Assembly: GCF_009857445.1 (NCBI RefSeq)
Contig: NZ_WWCN01000001.1
Coordinates: 310,001-374,000, forward strand
Direction of reading: 5' to 3'
Source: Duganella flavida
GTDB lineage: Bacteria; Pseudomonadota; Gammaproteobacteria; Burkholderiales; Burkholderiaceae_D
DNA: 64,000 nt
Shown here: positions 28,280 through 37,313 of the stretch, one piece after another
How the letters are laid out: each line of letters starts with the position of its first letter
Numbering within the stretch: the first letter of the stretch is position 1
The notes under the pieces: model-generated
Told to the model about the DNA's origin: nothing
What the model saw: only the letters and a program-made list of their open reading frames with translations
Database searches by the model: none
Program-made: the position numbers and the translations under genes

Positions 28280-28383
28280 CCAATTTCACGGCGCTATGCG
28301 GCTTGCAAGGGGGAAGCAAAGACTAGCCCGAAGGTCAAGAAACACTTGATAATAGCAAATACTTCAACCGCCCGTCTCTCCGC

Positions 28384-30357
28384 ATGCGATCCCTGTTGCG
28401 CCCCGCCCCGCTATTTGTTTTGATCAGTTACCTGCTGCTGTCGCTGGTACCCTGCGTGCCGCTGTTGCTGGGCAAGCAGGTGCCGGAATTGACCCATGTG
28501 CTGGTGGTGGAACTGCTGGCCTGGCTGGTGGTGTGGGGCGTGATCGGAAGGCCGGCGTGGTTCCACTGGCTGCTGATTCCGGCCTTCCTGGCGCTGCCGA
28601 CCGAGCTTTATTTATTCATTTACTACGGCCAGGGCATCTCGACTCACCACCTCGGCATCATCGCCGAGACCAGCCCGAAAGAGGCGCTGGAATTCCTCGG
28701 CCGCAAAGTGTGGCTGATGGGCGCCGTGCTGCTGGGCGTGATCGTCTGGTGGATCGCGGTGCAGCTTGCCGCCCGCCGCAGTCCAACGCTGGCGTGGCGC
28801 GGCAAAACGCGCTGGATCACGCTTGCTATATTAGTAGCGCTGGCCGCGCTGTGGACCTATGGCTGGGAATTCGGCGTCAGCGCCAAGCCGGCCGCGCCGC
28901 CGGTGCATGCCAGCGCCAAGCCAGCGCCTGGGCTGGCTGCATCGTTCAGCGCCGGTGGTTCGGCGATCGGCTCTGCGTTCAGTTCGGCGCTGCGGCTGGT
29001 TGGCGTCGGCTCGGCCGAGAGTGCCGCTGCCAGCGAAGAGGAAGCGTCGGAGGAAGAAGATGCGGTAGAGGACAGGGATCCCGAGCACGCAGCCATCGCC
29101 GGCGCCGGCCGCAGCGGCTGGCATTGGCCAGCGCTGCCTTGGCGCATGCGTTCGCCGCTGGGCTTTAGCGACTTCGCCGCCTCGTGGCCGTTTGGCCTGA
29201 GCGCGCGCGGCCTCGATTTCTACAAGGAGCGCGAATACCTGGCCGATTTGGGCCAGCGCAGCAGCAGTTTCACCTTCGGCGCGCATCAGCCGGCAAGAAA
29301 CGACACGCCGGAAATCGTCATCATGGTGATCGGCGAATCGTCGCGCTACGACCGCTGGGGCGTCAATGGCTACACGCGCGACACCACGCCGCTGCTCAAG
29401 CAGGAAGCCAACCTGATAACGCTGCCCGATGTGATTACCTCGGTTTCGGCCACGCGCCTGTCGGTGCCGGTGATCATCTCGCGCAAGCCATCCATGCAAA
29501 GCCTGAAGGACGGCTTCTACGAAAAATCCTTCATCACCGCGTACAAGGAAGCTGGCTTCAAGACCTTCTGGCTGTCAAACCAGATCTCGTTCGGCCAGTT
29601 CGACACCCCGGTGTCGGTGTTTGCCAAAGAAGCCAACGTGATCCAGTTCATGAACCTGGGCGGCTTCACCAACAACTCCAACTTCGACCAGATTTTGCTG
29701 GAGCCGCTGCAGCACGCGATTGCCGACCCGGCGCCGAAAAAGCTGATCGTGCTGCACACGCTGGGCAACCACTGGAACTATAGCCAGCGCTATCCGAAGG
29801 AATTCGACAAATGGCAGCCGTCGCTGTTCGGCATCGATAAGCCGGTCTACACCGATCTGAAAATCAAACCGCAGCTGAACAACAGCTACGACAATTCGAT
29901 CCTGTACACCGACTGGTTCCTGTCGCAGGTGATCGGCCAGTTGAAGGACACGCAGCAGCTGACCTCCATGGTCTACGTGGCCGACCACGGCCAGACTTTG
30001 TACGACGGCACCTGCAACCTCGCCTTCCACGGCCACAACACGCAATTTGAATTCCACGTGCCAGCCATGGTCTGGTATTCGGACGAATACAAGGAACGCT
30101 ATCCGGAAAAAGTGAAGCAGCTGCAGCGTCACCGCAAGGCGCGGCTGGCCACCGAGAATATATTCCACACCCTGCTCGATCTGGGCGACATCCAGTACGA
30201 CGATGAAAAGCTGGAGTGGAGCTTCCTCAGCAAGCAGTTCAAGCAGCACAAGCGCTACGTCGACAGCTATGGCTGGTCCAACTACGACAACGCCAATTTC
30301 AAAGGCGACTGCCGTGAAGTGATGGACAAAGGCAAACCACTCAAGCAGGAAAAGTAA
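28384..30357 (+). CDS. Phosphoethanolamine transferase (EptA/CptA-like, sulfatase fold)
   Basis: 657 residues. In this family an inner-membrane enzyme moves phosphoethanolamine from phosphatidylethanolamine to lipid A or LPS core, with the catalytic domain in the periplasm. About five N-terminal membrane segments (1-160) are followed by the alkaline-phosphatase-like domain from about 300. Metal and catalytic residues are visible: Glu in 'VIMVIGESSRYDRWG', the Thr nucleophile in 'SVSATRLSVPVIISR', Asp-His in 'YVADHGQTLYDG', and His in 'FHGHNTQFEFHVPAMVW'. An unusual 120-residue Ala/Ser/Glu-rich linker with an acidic run (about 162-282) sits between the membrane and catalytic parts. No ribosome binding site is obvious. 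It is divergent from the str operon. Confidence 0.85.
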   Translation: MRSLLRPAPLFVLISYLLLSLVPCVPLLLGKQVPELTHVLVVELLAWLVVWGVIGRPAWFHWLLIPAFLALPTELYLFIYYGQGISTHHLGIIAETSPKEALEFLGRKVWLMGAVLLGVIVWWIAVQLAARRSPTLAWRGKTRWITLAILVALAALWTYGWEFGVSAKPAAPPVHASAKPAPGLAASFSAGGSAIGSAFSSALRLVGVGSAESAAASEEEASEEEDAVEDRDPEHAAIAGAGRSGWHWPALPWRMRSPLGFSDFAASWPFGLSARGLDFYKEREYLADLGQRSSSFTFGAHQPARNDTPEIVIMVIGESSRYDRWGVNGYTRDTTPLLKQEANLITLPDVITSVSATRLSVPVIISRKPSMQSLKDGFYEKSFITAYKEAGFKTFWLSNQISFGQFDTPVSVFAKEANVIQFMNLGGFTNNSNFDQILLEPLQHAIADPAPKKLIVLHTLGNHWNYSQRYPKEFDKWQPSLFGIDKPVYTDLKIKPQLNNSYDNSILYTDWFLSQVIGQLKDTQQLTSMVYVADHGQTLYDGTCNLAFHGHNTQFEFHVPAMVWYSDEYKERYPEKVKQLQRHRKARLATENIFHTLLDLGDIQYDDEKLEWSFLSKQFKQHKRYVDSYGWSNYDNANFKGDCREVMDKGKPLKQEK

Positions 30358-30391
30358 TGGGCATCCGCATCGGGACACCACCGCGTAAAAG

Positions 30392-31843
30392 CTAGCTTAG
30401 CAAGTTGCGTAGCGCGCCATCCAGCTTCGGATAGGCGAACGTGAATCCACGGCTCAGTAGCTTGGCGGGCGCCACCCGTTGCCCCTCTAGCAGCAGATCC
30501 GCTTGCTCCCCCAGCACCAGCCGCATAGGCCAGCCCGGCGTCGGCATACCGAAAGGGCGGCGCAACACCGATGCCGCCACCCGGCTGAACTCCGCCTGCG
30601 AGAGCGTTTCCGGCGCAGTGAAGTTATAGTTGCCATCGCCCTGGGTTCGGCACAAATGAGCAATGCCGCCAATCAGGTCATCGACATGCATCCACGACAG
30701 CCATTGCTTACCTCCGCCCAGCGGGCCGCCAAGACCCAGCTTAATCGGCAACAGCATCATCGGCAGCGCCCCCTGAGTGCCGAGCACCAGCCCAAAACGC
30801 ATGCAGGCAACGCGGACGCCATGCGCCTCGGCAGCGTACGCGGCCTCCTCCCATTCGCGGCAAAGATCGGACATGAACATCGCTTGCGGACCAGCTTGTT
30901 CGCTCAATTCCGTGTCGTCGCCGCGCTGCTGTATGCCGTAGTAGCCGATTGCTGACGCCGACAACAGCATGGCCGGCTTATGCTCCGCAGCCGCGATCCA
31001 ATCCACCAGCTTGCTGGTTAATCCTATGCGGCTTTGTCGTAACACCGCACGCCGCGCGGCACTCCAGCGCCAGCCCAAGATACGTGCACCGGCCAGATTG
31101 ATCACTACATCAAACCGGCGCGATGACGGCAACAGCGCCATGCTGGCAACGCACTCGACACGGCCATCAAACAGCCACGCCGCCTGCTTCACCTGCCGGG
31201 TCAGTACCGTAACGCGCTGCCCATCGCGCAGCAAAGCACGTATCAGCCGTTGTCCGATAAAGCCGGTGCCGCCCGTGATGAGGAAGCTGCGTTCCGTGTC
31301 GGCAAAGCGCACCGGCGCGCCGGCTGCGTCACGCTCCTGCATACGACCGATGGCGCGCGCAGCCCAGGCATCGCGCAAGCCCGACAGGCCGACGCCAACA
31401 CCGGCCAGGGCGAGGAAGACACTCAAGCCGCCATGAGGCTGCCACACAAGGGCGGTCGGCAAGGCGAACAACTCGGGCGTGCCGATCGCTAGCAGTGCAA
31501 TGAAGGCGCCGCCGTTCATAGCCAACACGGTGTGGGTAACGCGTTCCGTGGCGGGCAATAAGCGGGTGCGGTCTTCTACGACAAAATCCCACAAGGTCAG
31601 GACAATTTCTATCGTAAAGATCAGCAGCAATGCCAGCGCCCACCAGCCCTGAAAAGACCACGCCGACAGGCCGATAAACAAAGCGCTGTAAATCAGCGCC
31701 CGCAACGCATGAATGGACAGTTCGCGTCGCGCCGTGGATCGTCCCGGCAGCGCCTCGGTCAATTCATGGTGATACAGCGTATCGAAAGCGCCGAGGCAGC
31801 CCTGCAAGGCCATCAGCTGTAAAGCCAGTAAGTGGGTATTCAC
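30392..31843 (-). CDS. TIGR01777/SDR39U1-type NAD-dependent epimerase fused to an N-terminal membrane domain
   Basis: 483 residues. Residues 1 to about 165 hold four or more hydrophobic helices. Residues 190-483 are an extended short-chain dehydrogenase of the TIGR01777 (YfcH) family, with the nucleotide motif 'FLITGGTGFIGQRLIRALL', 'DVVINLAGARILGWRWS' and 'LLSASAIGYYG', which has the family's SxxxYY(G) active-site form. The substrate is unknown. The GTG start at 31843 overlaps the previous stop (GTGA), so translation is coupled. It is the last gene of the operon that begins at 32669. Confidence 0.85.
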   Translation of the reverse strand: MNTHLLALQLMALQGCLGAFDTLYHHELTEALPGRSTARRELSIHALRALIYSALFIGLSAWSFQGWWALALLLIFTIEIVLTLWDFVVEDRTRLLPATERVTHTVLAMNGGAFIALLAIGTPELFALPTALVWQPHGGLSVFLALAGVGVGLSGLRDAWAARAIGRMQERDAAGAPVRFADTERSFLITGGTGFIGQRLIRALLRDGQRVTVLTRQVKQAAWLFDGRVECVASMALLPSSRRFDVVINLAGARILGWRWSAARRAVLRQSRIGLTSKLVDWIAAAEHKPAMLLSASAIGYYGIQQRGDDTELSEQAGPQAMFMSDLCREWEEAAYAAEAHGVRVACMRFGLVLGTQGALPMMLLPIKLGLGGPLGGGKQWLSWMHVDDLIGGIAHLCRTQGDGNYNFTAPETLSQAEFSRVAASVLRRPFGMPTPGWPMRLVLGEQADLLLEGQRVAPAKLLSRGFTFAYPKLDGALRNLLS

Positions 31844-32286
31844 GATGTAACCTTTTTAATCTCCCAATCCAGCTTGCATAGCCACAATAATGGCGGCAGC
31901 ATGGTAGCCAAGGCGGCCAGGTCGATCCATAGATTGATCCAGCAATGCGCACGGGCAGAAATTAGCATGTCCTGCGGGGCCCATACGATCAGGCCGAGAA
32001 TGAGCATCAGCCAAGCGAAGGCGTTTCTCTGTTTGTCGCCAATCACGGCCAGGCCCGCCATCCAGATCGCTGCCGCTTGTACGGTCGGGCCAAACAGCGA
32101 TATCCACCAGCTATGCAGCGCCCGGCCGGCCTGTGGCACCTCGCCGCCAAAGAAGAAGCCTTCAATGCTGCGCCGGTAAGCATCCGTGATCGCCATATCC
32201 GCGCACAGCGGCAGCAGCACTCCCACCATCAGGTGCCCCGCGACCACGCCGTATATCCAACGCACCAGCATTGTTCTCGTTCTCAT
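31840..32286 (-). CDS. Small integral membrane protein, function unknown
   Basis: 148 residues from the ATG at 32286, which overlaps the stop of the DCC-family gene (ATGA). A longer frame upstream reads through that gene and is not real. Four hydrophobic helices are visible, including 'WIYGVVAGHLMVGVLLPLCA' and 'AAAIWMAGLAVIGDKQRNAF'. I do not recognise the family. It is coupled at both ends to the DCC-family and epimerase genes, so the three probably act together at the membrane. Confidence 0.75.
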   Translation of the reverse strand: MRTRTMLVRWIYGVVAGHLMVGVLLPLCADMAITDAYRRSIEGFFFGGEVPQAGRALHSWWISLFGPTVQAAAIWMAGLAVIGDKQRNAFAWLMLILGLIVWAPQDMLISARAHCWINLWIDLAALATMLPPLLWLCKLDWEIKKVTS

Positions 32287-32669
32287 GATTTGCCCACCAT
32301 GTTGCAAACACCATCGGCACACGCTGAGAGACGATAACGATTGCGCGCGAGGGCGCGGTACATTGCCGCAAACAGCGGCCGCAGCATGCGCCATCTCAGC
32401 GGAGCTAGCCACCAGCCGTACCCCAGCGCCGTGTAAATGGCAACCAGGCTATCGATGCCTACTAACAGACGGCCATCGGCAGTACGTGCATGAATCTCCT
32501 TACCCAGCGCTTCCATGCTCACACCCACCTCCTGCAGAGAGAAGTCAGGTGCGGCGATGTCACTGAAAGCCAGACAGCCAGCACGGTCCCGCACGCGCAG
32601 ACGCGACATCTGCGCGCGGCAAATGCCGCAGTTTCCGTCGTAGTACAGCATCAGTGCAGGCTTGTTCAT
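32283..32669 (-). CDS. DUF393 / DCC family thiol-disulfide oxidoreductase-like protein
   Basis: 128 residues. The family motif YDGxCxxC is present as 'LMLYYDGNCGICRAQMSRLR', with the thioredoxin-like fold inferred. The central 'GRLLVGIDSLVAIYTALGYG' matches the family's GxxA/S pattern. The C-terminus contains three further Cys (SACADGVCNMV). Redox activity is inferred, not proven for the family. It is the first gene of a three-gene operon whose promoter region contains a palindrome identical to one upstream of the GbsR-type regulator. Confidence 0.85.
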   Translation of the reverse strand: MNKPALMLYYDGNCGICRAQMSRLRVRDRAGCLAFSDIAAPDFSLQEVGVSMEALGKEIHARTADGRLLVGIDSLVAIYTALGYGWWLAPLRWRMLRPLFAAMYRALARNRYRLSACADGVCNMVGKS

Positions 32670-32688
32670 ATTAAGTGCCTCCGTCTTT

Positions 32689-32710
32689 AATTTCTGTCAA
32701 AACAGAAATT
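32689..32710. promoter_or_regulatory. Palindromic operator upstream of the DCC-family operon
   Basis: AATTTCTGT-CAAA-ACAGAAATT is a perfect palindrome with 9-bp arms, 20 bp upstream of the ATG at 32669. The same core (ATTTCTGTCAAnACAGAAAT) recurs at 33265-33284. It is probably the binding site of the GbsR/MarR-type regulator encoded between them. Confidence 0.8.
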
Positions 32711-32725
32711 ATTGGCCAAATTTTT

Positions 32726-33253
32726 TTAATCGCTGCCGAGCAATCGCGCCACCTTCCCGCCCATTTTCAAGAAACGCTGCATGGTCGCCGGCGGCAAATG
32801 CTTGTAATCGTCGAAGGTGGCGGTGAGCATTTCGAGGAAGTCCAGTACTTGATCCATTTTGACCTTGGTAGCCGGTTCCAACTGGGGATCGTTTTCCGCC
32901 TCCACGGCGCAGGCGCGCAGCACGGTCAGGGTTGGATCGATCTCGCGCTTCTTTCGCTCCTCGACGATGACGCGGAAGATTTCCCACACATCCTGCAAGG
33001 CGAGGAAGTAATCGCGGCGGTCGCCGCTCACATGCGTGATGCGTACCAGTCCCCAGCTTTGCAGTTCTTTCAAACTATTGCTGACGTTCGAACGCGCAAC
33101 ATTCAGCGTCTCGGCGATTTCTTCTGCGTGCAGCGGCTGATTCGCCAAAAACAGCAGCGCATGAATTTGCGCCACCGTGCGATTAACCCCCCAGCGCGCG
33201 CCCATCTCACCCCAGTGCAGGATGTACTTTTGAATCGTCGGCGTCAGGTTCAT
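32726..33253 (-). CDS. GbsR/MarR family transcriptional regulator
   Basis: 175 residues. A winged helix-turn-helix lies in about 20-85: 'RTVAQIHALLFLANQPLHAE' then 'EIAETLNVARSNVSNSLKEL' and the wing 'RITHVSGDRRDYFLALQDV'. The C-terminal helices probably form the dimer interface. It resembles the GbsR branch of MarR-like regulators; the effector is unknown. Identical palindromes flank the gene, one ahead of its own start and one ahead of the downstream operon, which predicts autoregulation plus control of that operon. Confidence 0.85.
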   Translation of the reverse strand: MNLTPTIQKYILHWGEMGARWGVNRTVAQIHALLFLANQPLHAEEIAETLNVARSNVSNSLKELQSWGLVRITHVSGDRRDYFLALQDVWEIFRVIVEERKKREIDPTLTVLRACAVEAENDPQLEPATKVKMDQVLDFLEMLTATFDDYKHLPPATMQRFLKMGGKVARLLGSD

Positions 33254-33264
33254 GGTTTCCTCTA

Positions 33265-33284
33265 ATTTCTGTCAACACAGAAAT
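33265..33284. promoter_or_regulatory. Palindromic operator upstream of the GbsR/MarR-type regulator
   Basis: ATTTCTGT-CAAC-ACAGAAAT is a perfect 8-bp-arm palindrome 11 bp upstream of the regulator ATG at 33253. It matches the site at 32689-32710 at 19 of 20 core positions. Confidence 0.8.
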
Positions 33285-33350
33285 AATAGGCCGGGTTTTG
33301 GGCGAAGTCAATCATGATTGATCCGCCCTACCTGCTTCAGTAAGGCATCT

Positions 33351-34949
33351 TTAACGCAGCGCCAACCGTTGCTTGACGGTTGAGCCATGGCCACCTGCAT
33401 CGCCGATCTTGAACACACTGACGGTCTGCTGCAACTCGCTGGCCTGGTCCTGCAGCGATTGCGTGGCAGCAGCCGCCTCCTCCACCAGCGCGGCATTCTG
33501 CTGCGTGACCTGATCCATCTGCGCCACAGCCTGATTGACCTGATCGATGCCCTCACTCTGCTCGCGGCTGGCGACAGCGATCTCGCCGACGATCTGCGTC
33601 ACCTGATGCACATCGCCCACCAGCGTGGTCATGGTGGTGCCGGCCTGCTCAACCAGATTGGTACCGAGCTGGATCTTCTGTACCGAATCATCAATCAGCA
33701 CCTTGATCTCCTTGGCTGCCGCCGCCGAGCGTTGCGCCAGATTGCGCACCTCAGTCGCCACCACCGCAAAGCCACGGCCCTGCTCACCGGCACGCGCCGC
33801 TTCCACCGCCGCGTTCAACGCCAGGATATTGGTCTGGAAGGCGATGCCGTCAATCACACCGGTGATGTCGACAATCTTGCGCGACGCATCGTTGATATCG
33901 TTCATGGTGCTGACCACTTGCTGCATCACCGTACCGCCCTGCACTGCCGTCGCCGACGCGCCTTCCACCAGCTTGCGCGCATGCTGGGCGTTTTCCGAAT
34001 TCTGCTTGACGGTGCTGGTCAGTTCTTCGATCGAGGCCGCGGTTTCTTCCAGCGAGCTAGCTTGCGTTTCGGTGCGCGAGGACAGCTCCATATTCCCGGC
34101 GGCCAGTTCCTGCGAGCCGGTGCTGATCACATCCGCGCCGCTGCGCACGCGTGACACGGTCGACAGCAAATCGCGCTGCATGCGCTGGATAGCCTTCAAC
34201 AGCAGCTGGATTTCGTTGTCGCCCGAAGCCTGAATGTTCGCGGTGAGGTCGCCGCTGGCCACGCGGTCGAGCTGCGCGACCGCGCCTTCCAGCGGTAGCA
34301 GCACGGTGGAGCGCAACAGCAGGTGCGCGCCGAACACCACGGCCAGCGCAATCAACAGGCCAAAGGCCACCAGCCACATGACCACCGAGTATTCGCTGGC
34401 GCGCTTGCTGGCCAGTTCGTTGATCTGTTCATCGCCCAGCTTCTGGAATTTTTCCAGCAGCTGCGAAAACGCCGCGCCGGTCGGCGTCAGCTCGCCGGCA
34501 TTGATGGCGGAGTAGGCGGCCGTGTCGTCCTTGGCCAGCGCGGCGGAGGCGCGATCCAGCACCACAGACAGCTTACGGCCCGCTTCCACCAGATCCTTCT
34601 TCAACTGCGCATCCTGGCCCGGATAGTCAGGCGTCTTTTCAAATTTATCGAGGAAATCCAGCGTGCGCTGGTAGGATTTTTTAGCGTTGGCGAGCGCGGA
34701 GTCGCGTTCAACCTTGTTGTCGCTCTCTTTCAGCGCAGCGTAGCCACGGGTCAGCGCCGAGCGGGTACGGGTGGTGTCTTTGTAGGCATCGTTAATCGCG
34801 ATGACCTGCGTTGAAATCTGATGTACTTCTGCGATCGAGCGGTTCGACTTTTGCAAGGAGAAGATCCCCAAACCGGCGCCGACCAGCAGCATCAACGCAA
34901 ACAATACCAATACGCCCAGCAGGCTGCTTTTCACTGTGACATTCTTCAC
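33351..34949 (-). CDS. Methyl-accepting chemotaxis protein
   Basis: 532 residues. TM1 is at about 8-32. A periplasmic four-helix-bundle sensor (about 33-188) is followed by TM2 (about 190-213), a HAMP domain and the cytoplasmic coiled coil, whose hairpin tip reads '[20 protein letters not shown]' and '[20 protein letters not shown]'. Adaptation segments such as 'SSRTEAQASSLEE' (here [20 protein letters not shown]) are present. The C-terminus lacks a CheR/CheB-tethering pentapeptide. The start is GTG, with AGGAG 6 nt upstream. The ligand is unknown, and no che genes are adjacent except the CheB-CheR-type hybrid further on. Confidence 0.95.
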   Translation of the reverse strand: MKNVTVKSSLLGVLVLFALMLLVGAGLGIFSLQKSNRSIAEVHQISTQVIAINDAYKDTTRTRSALTRGYAALKESDNKVERDSALANAKKSYQRTLDFLDKFEKTPDYPGQDAQLKKDLVEAGRKLSVVLDRASAALAKDDTAAYSAINAGELTPTGAAFSQLLEKFQKLGDEQINELASKRASEYSVVMWLVAFGLLIALAVVFGAHLLLRSTVLLPLEGAVAQLDRVASGDLTANIQASGDNEIQLLLKAIQRMQRDLLSTVSRVRSGADVISTGSQELAAGNMELSSRTETQASSLEETAASIEELTSTVKQNSENAQHARKLVEGASATAVQGGTVMQQVVSTMNDINDASRKIVDITGVIDGIAFQTNILALNAAVEAARAGEQGRGFAVVATEVRNLAQRSAAAAKEIKVLIDDSVQKIQLGTNLVEQAGTTMTTLVGDVHQVTQIVGEIAVASREQSEGIDQVNQAVAQMDQVTQQNAALVEEAAAATQSLQDQASELQQTVSVFKIGDAGGHGSTVKQRLALR

Positions 34950-35061
34950 GCTAATCTCCTGTTACTTTAAGTATAGTTACCAACAGGAAATTATACGCTC
35001 TTTACATTGTTTTACCTGAGAGCGATTGACGCTGCTGCCGTGCGACGCGAATAATCATCAC

Positions 35062-35703
35062 ATGGCCACATCCGAACTCACCGTGCACAAGTTGTTCAGC
35101 ACACCGCTCCTGCTCACCACTCTGGATGACGCAGAAAACATCAACCGCGAACTACTGGAATACTTCCTGCCGAAAGCCGGCGCAGAAATCGGGCGACAGC
35201 TGACCAACCTTGGCGGCTGGCAGTCGAGCGATAACTTCCATACGCTGGAATTGCCGGCGGCCCAGCGCCTGTGCAAAGCCGTGACCGAGGTGGTGAATTC
35301 CGCCACCGCGATCTACACGCCGGGCGGGCTAGTGGAATCGACGGTGGCGCTGCGCATGAACGCGTGGGTCAACGTCAACCCGCCGGGCGCCAGCAACGTC
35401 GCGCACGGCCATGCGGGCGCGTTCTGGTCCGCCGTCTACTACGTGGATGATGGCGACGCCGGCGGCGACAACGGCGGCGAACTATTCCTGCACGATCCGC
35501 GCGGCCTGCTGCCGGCGATGCACGACCCGCTGCTGCGCTTCCGCATCGAAGGCTGCATCACCGCCGGCTACACGGAAAAGGTGACGCCGCAATCAGGCCT
35601 GCTGGTGATCTTCCCCTCATGGCTGCTGCATGCCGTTGATCCCTTCCACGGCACCCGCCCGCGCGTGTCCGTCGCCTTCAATTTCGGCACGCCGGGCGTT
35701 TAA
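35062..35703 (+). CDS. TIGR02466 family putative 2OG-Fe(II) oxygenase
   Basis: 213 residues from the ATG at 35062 (an upstream TTG at 35026 is less likely). The family pattern is visible: 'NVNPPGASNVAHGHAGAFWS' then 'AVYYVDDG' and, near the C-terminus, 'VIFPSWLLHAVDPFHGTRPR' with 'VSVAFNF'. The His residues and the final Arg are consistent with an Fe(II)/2-oxoglutarate site. Members are common in Proteobacteria and phage; the substrate is unknown. Its stop overlaps that of the convergent MutS-like gene by 4 nt. Confidence 0.8.
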   Translation: MATSELTVHKLFSTPLLLTTLDDAENINRELLEYFLPKAGAEIGRQLTNLGGWQSSDNFHTLELPAAQRLCKAVTEVVNSATAIYTPGGLVESTVALRMNAWVNVNPPGASNVAHGHAGAFWSAVYYVDDGDAGGDNGGELFLHDPRGLLPAMHDPLLRFRIEGCITAGYTEKVTPQSGLLVIFPSWLLHAVDPFHGTRPRVSVAFNFGTPGV

Positions 35704-37169
35704 ACCTGCGCCGCATGCGCCATCAAACGAGCGTGAATATGGCCGGCCTTTTCGATGATCGCAGGATCGAAGCCGCGTTCTGTGAGCATGGCGATGCCGT
35801 TGGTGGCTTGCAGGACGCCGGTTTGTAGTTGCAGGCGGCCGTCCTCGCGGCGCACGCACCACGGTTGCAGGCAGTCGGATAGCAGTGATGCCAGTACCAG
35901 GTGGTGCGACGCCACGACAACGCGTCCCTGCACGGCCAGCGTGTGCAGCACCGCTGCTGCTGCCGATACCGATTCCAGGTAGTTCGTGCCGCGGAAAATT
36001 TCGTCGATGATGAAGATGGCCGGGCGCTGCGCCGACAATGCCAGCAGCTCCTGGCCGCGCCGCAGTTCGGCCATGTAAAAACTTTCGCCTGCGCCCAGCG
36101 CGTCTTCATTTTGCATGCTGGAATAGACCGGCAGCAGCGGCGTCACCGCGCGCGCTGCGTAGCAAAAGCCAAAGGCGCGCGCGGTCACCAGATTCAGGCC
36201 AACGGTGCGCAGCAAGGTGCTTTTGCCGACGCCGTTCTGCCCAGAGATAAAGATACCCTGCTGCGCCATGCCGAAGTCCAGCGACGACGCGTCGGCCAGC
36301 AGCGGATGCACTACCTGCGCCATCTCCACCACATCACCCTGCTCCGCCCAGCAATGCGCGGTACGCGACAGGTGGCGCGCCAGCGCAAGGTCCGCATCCA
36401 GCGTCGCCACGCGCTCAAAGCTGGCGCGCAGGAAGCCGATGTTTTCGCGCATCACGTCGCGGCTGCGGAAGTAGTGGCGGACGTTTTGCAGGAACAGCCA
36501 GTCGCTGTATTCGCTCACGCCCGGCATGCCGGCCATCAGCGAGCGGCTCAGGCGGCGATTGAGTTTGCCCGCTTGCGCCGCGTCGTCCCACGGCAGCAGC
36601 GAGTGCGCGCGCAGCATCAGTTGCGTGCTGTCGAGGATACGTCCCCACTCCTGCACGCGCTCGTGATAGCGGACCTGTATCGCGATCAGCACCAGCCACA
36701 AAGCCAGCGCCACCATCCACAAGGGCAGCCAGCCCATGCCCAGCGCGGCGCCAGCGGACAGCAGGAAGGCGATCGGCAACCAGCCCAGCACCGGCAGCCA
36801 GCGCGGCGATGATGGCAGCGCAGGACCGAACAGGGTCCCGCTGATGTCGCAGTCGGCGCGGCGCAGGTCTGCGGCGGCGCCTTGCAGTTGCTGGCGCTCC
36901 GCATCGTCCACCATCAAGCCGCGCACGCGGCCGGCGGAGGCGGACACCTCGCCGGCCGACGCCGCATACAAACGCCGGTGTAGTTCCTGCTGGCCGAAGA
37001 TGCTGGTCTCGCGCGCCAGTTCAGCGCTGTAGGCAGGCAGCAGTAAATCGTTCCAGGTCTGTTCATCCATCACGCAGTCCGCGCTGGACACCATGCGACG
37101 ATAGAGGGCGACATCGCTCGGCACAAAAGGATAATCATTCATGGACAGCCAAGTTGCGACGATTGCCAT
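35700..37169 (-). CDS. Membrane-anchored MutS-like ATPase
   Basis: About 489 residues from the ATG at 37169 (GGCGGACTTGAAAAA upstream); the ATG at 37142 is also possible. The C-terminal half is a MutS-family ATPase: Walker A 'IFISGQNGVGKSTLLRT', Walker B 'AIFIIDEIFRGTNYLES', and 'VVVASHHLVLASLLSDC'. In place of the mismatch-recognition domains there are two hydrophobic helices (about 160-200, 'PIAFLLSAGAALGMGWLPLW'). The MutS clamp-type helical region follows. It is therefore not the mismatch-repair MutS, and a membrane-linked role is inferred. Confidence 0.8.
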   Translation of the reverse strand: MAIVATWLSMNDYPFVPSDVALYRRMVSSADCVMDEQTWNDLLLPAYSAELARETSIFGQQELHRRLYAASAGEVSASAGRVRGLMVDDAERQQLQGAAADLRRADCDISGTLFGPALPSSPRWLPVLGWLPIAFLLSAGAALGMGWLPLWMVALALWLVLIAIQVRYHERVQEWGRILDSTQLMLRAHSLLPWDDAAQAGKLNRRLSRSLMAGMPGVSEYSDWLFLQNVRHYFRSRDVMRENIGFLRASFERVATLDADLALARHLSRTAHCWAEQGDVVEMAQVVHPLLADASSLDFGMAQQGIFISGQNGVGKSTLLRTVGLNLVTARAFGFCYAARAVTPLLPVYSSMQNEDALGAGESFYMAELRRGQELLALSAQRPAIFIIDEIFRGTNYLESVSAAAAVLHTLAVQGRVVVASHHLVLASLLSDCLQPWCVRREDGRLQLQTGVLQATNGIAMLTERGFDPAIIEKAGHIHARLMAHAAQV

Positions 37170-37313
37170 TTTTTCAAGTCCGCCCCGAAGACTGGAATAA
37201 CAACACTCGCGACAAAGCTTGCTACCTTCCGGTCCACGAAGGCGCATAATCCCCTACAACAGTAGCAATTTATTAATGACTGGAAAGTTTTGCTGATACC
37301 AAGGGGGATGCAA

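Noticed and set aside
35700..37169. Calling the MutS-like gene the mismatch-repair mutS
   Set aside because: It is about 490 residues, has membrane helices and lacks the mismatch-recognition domains.
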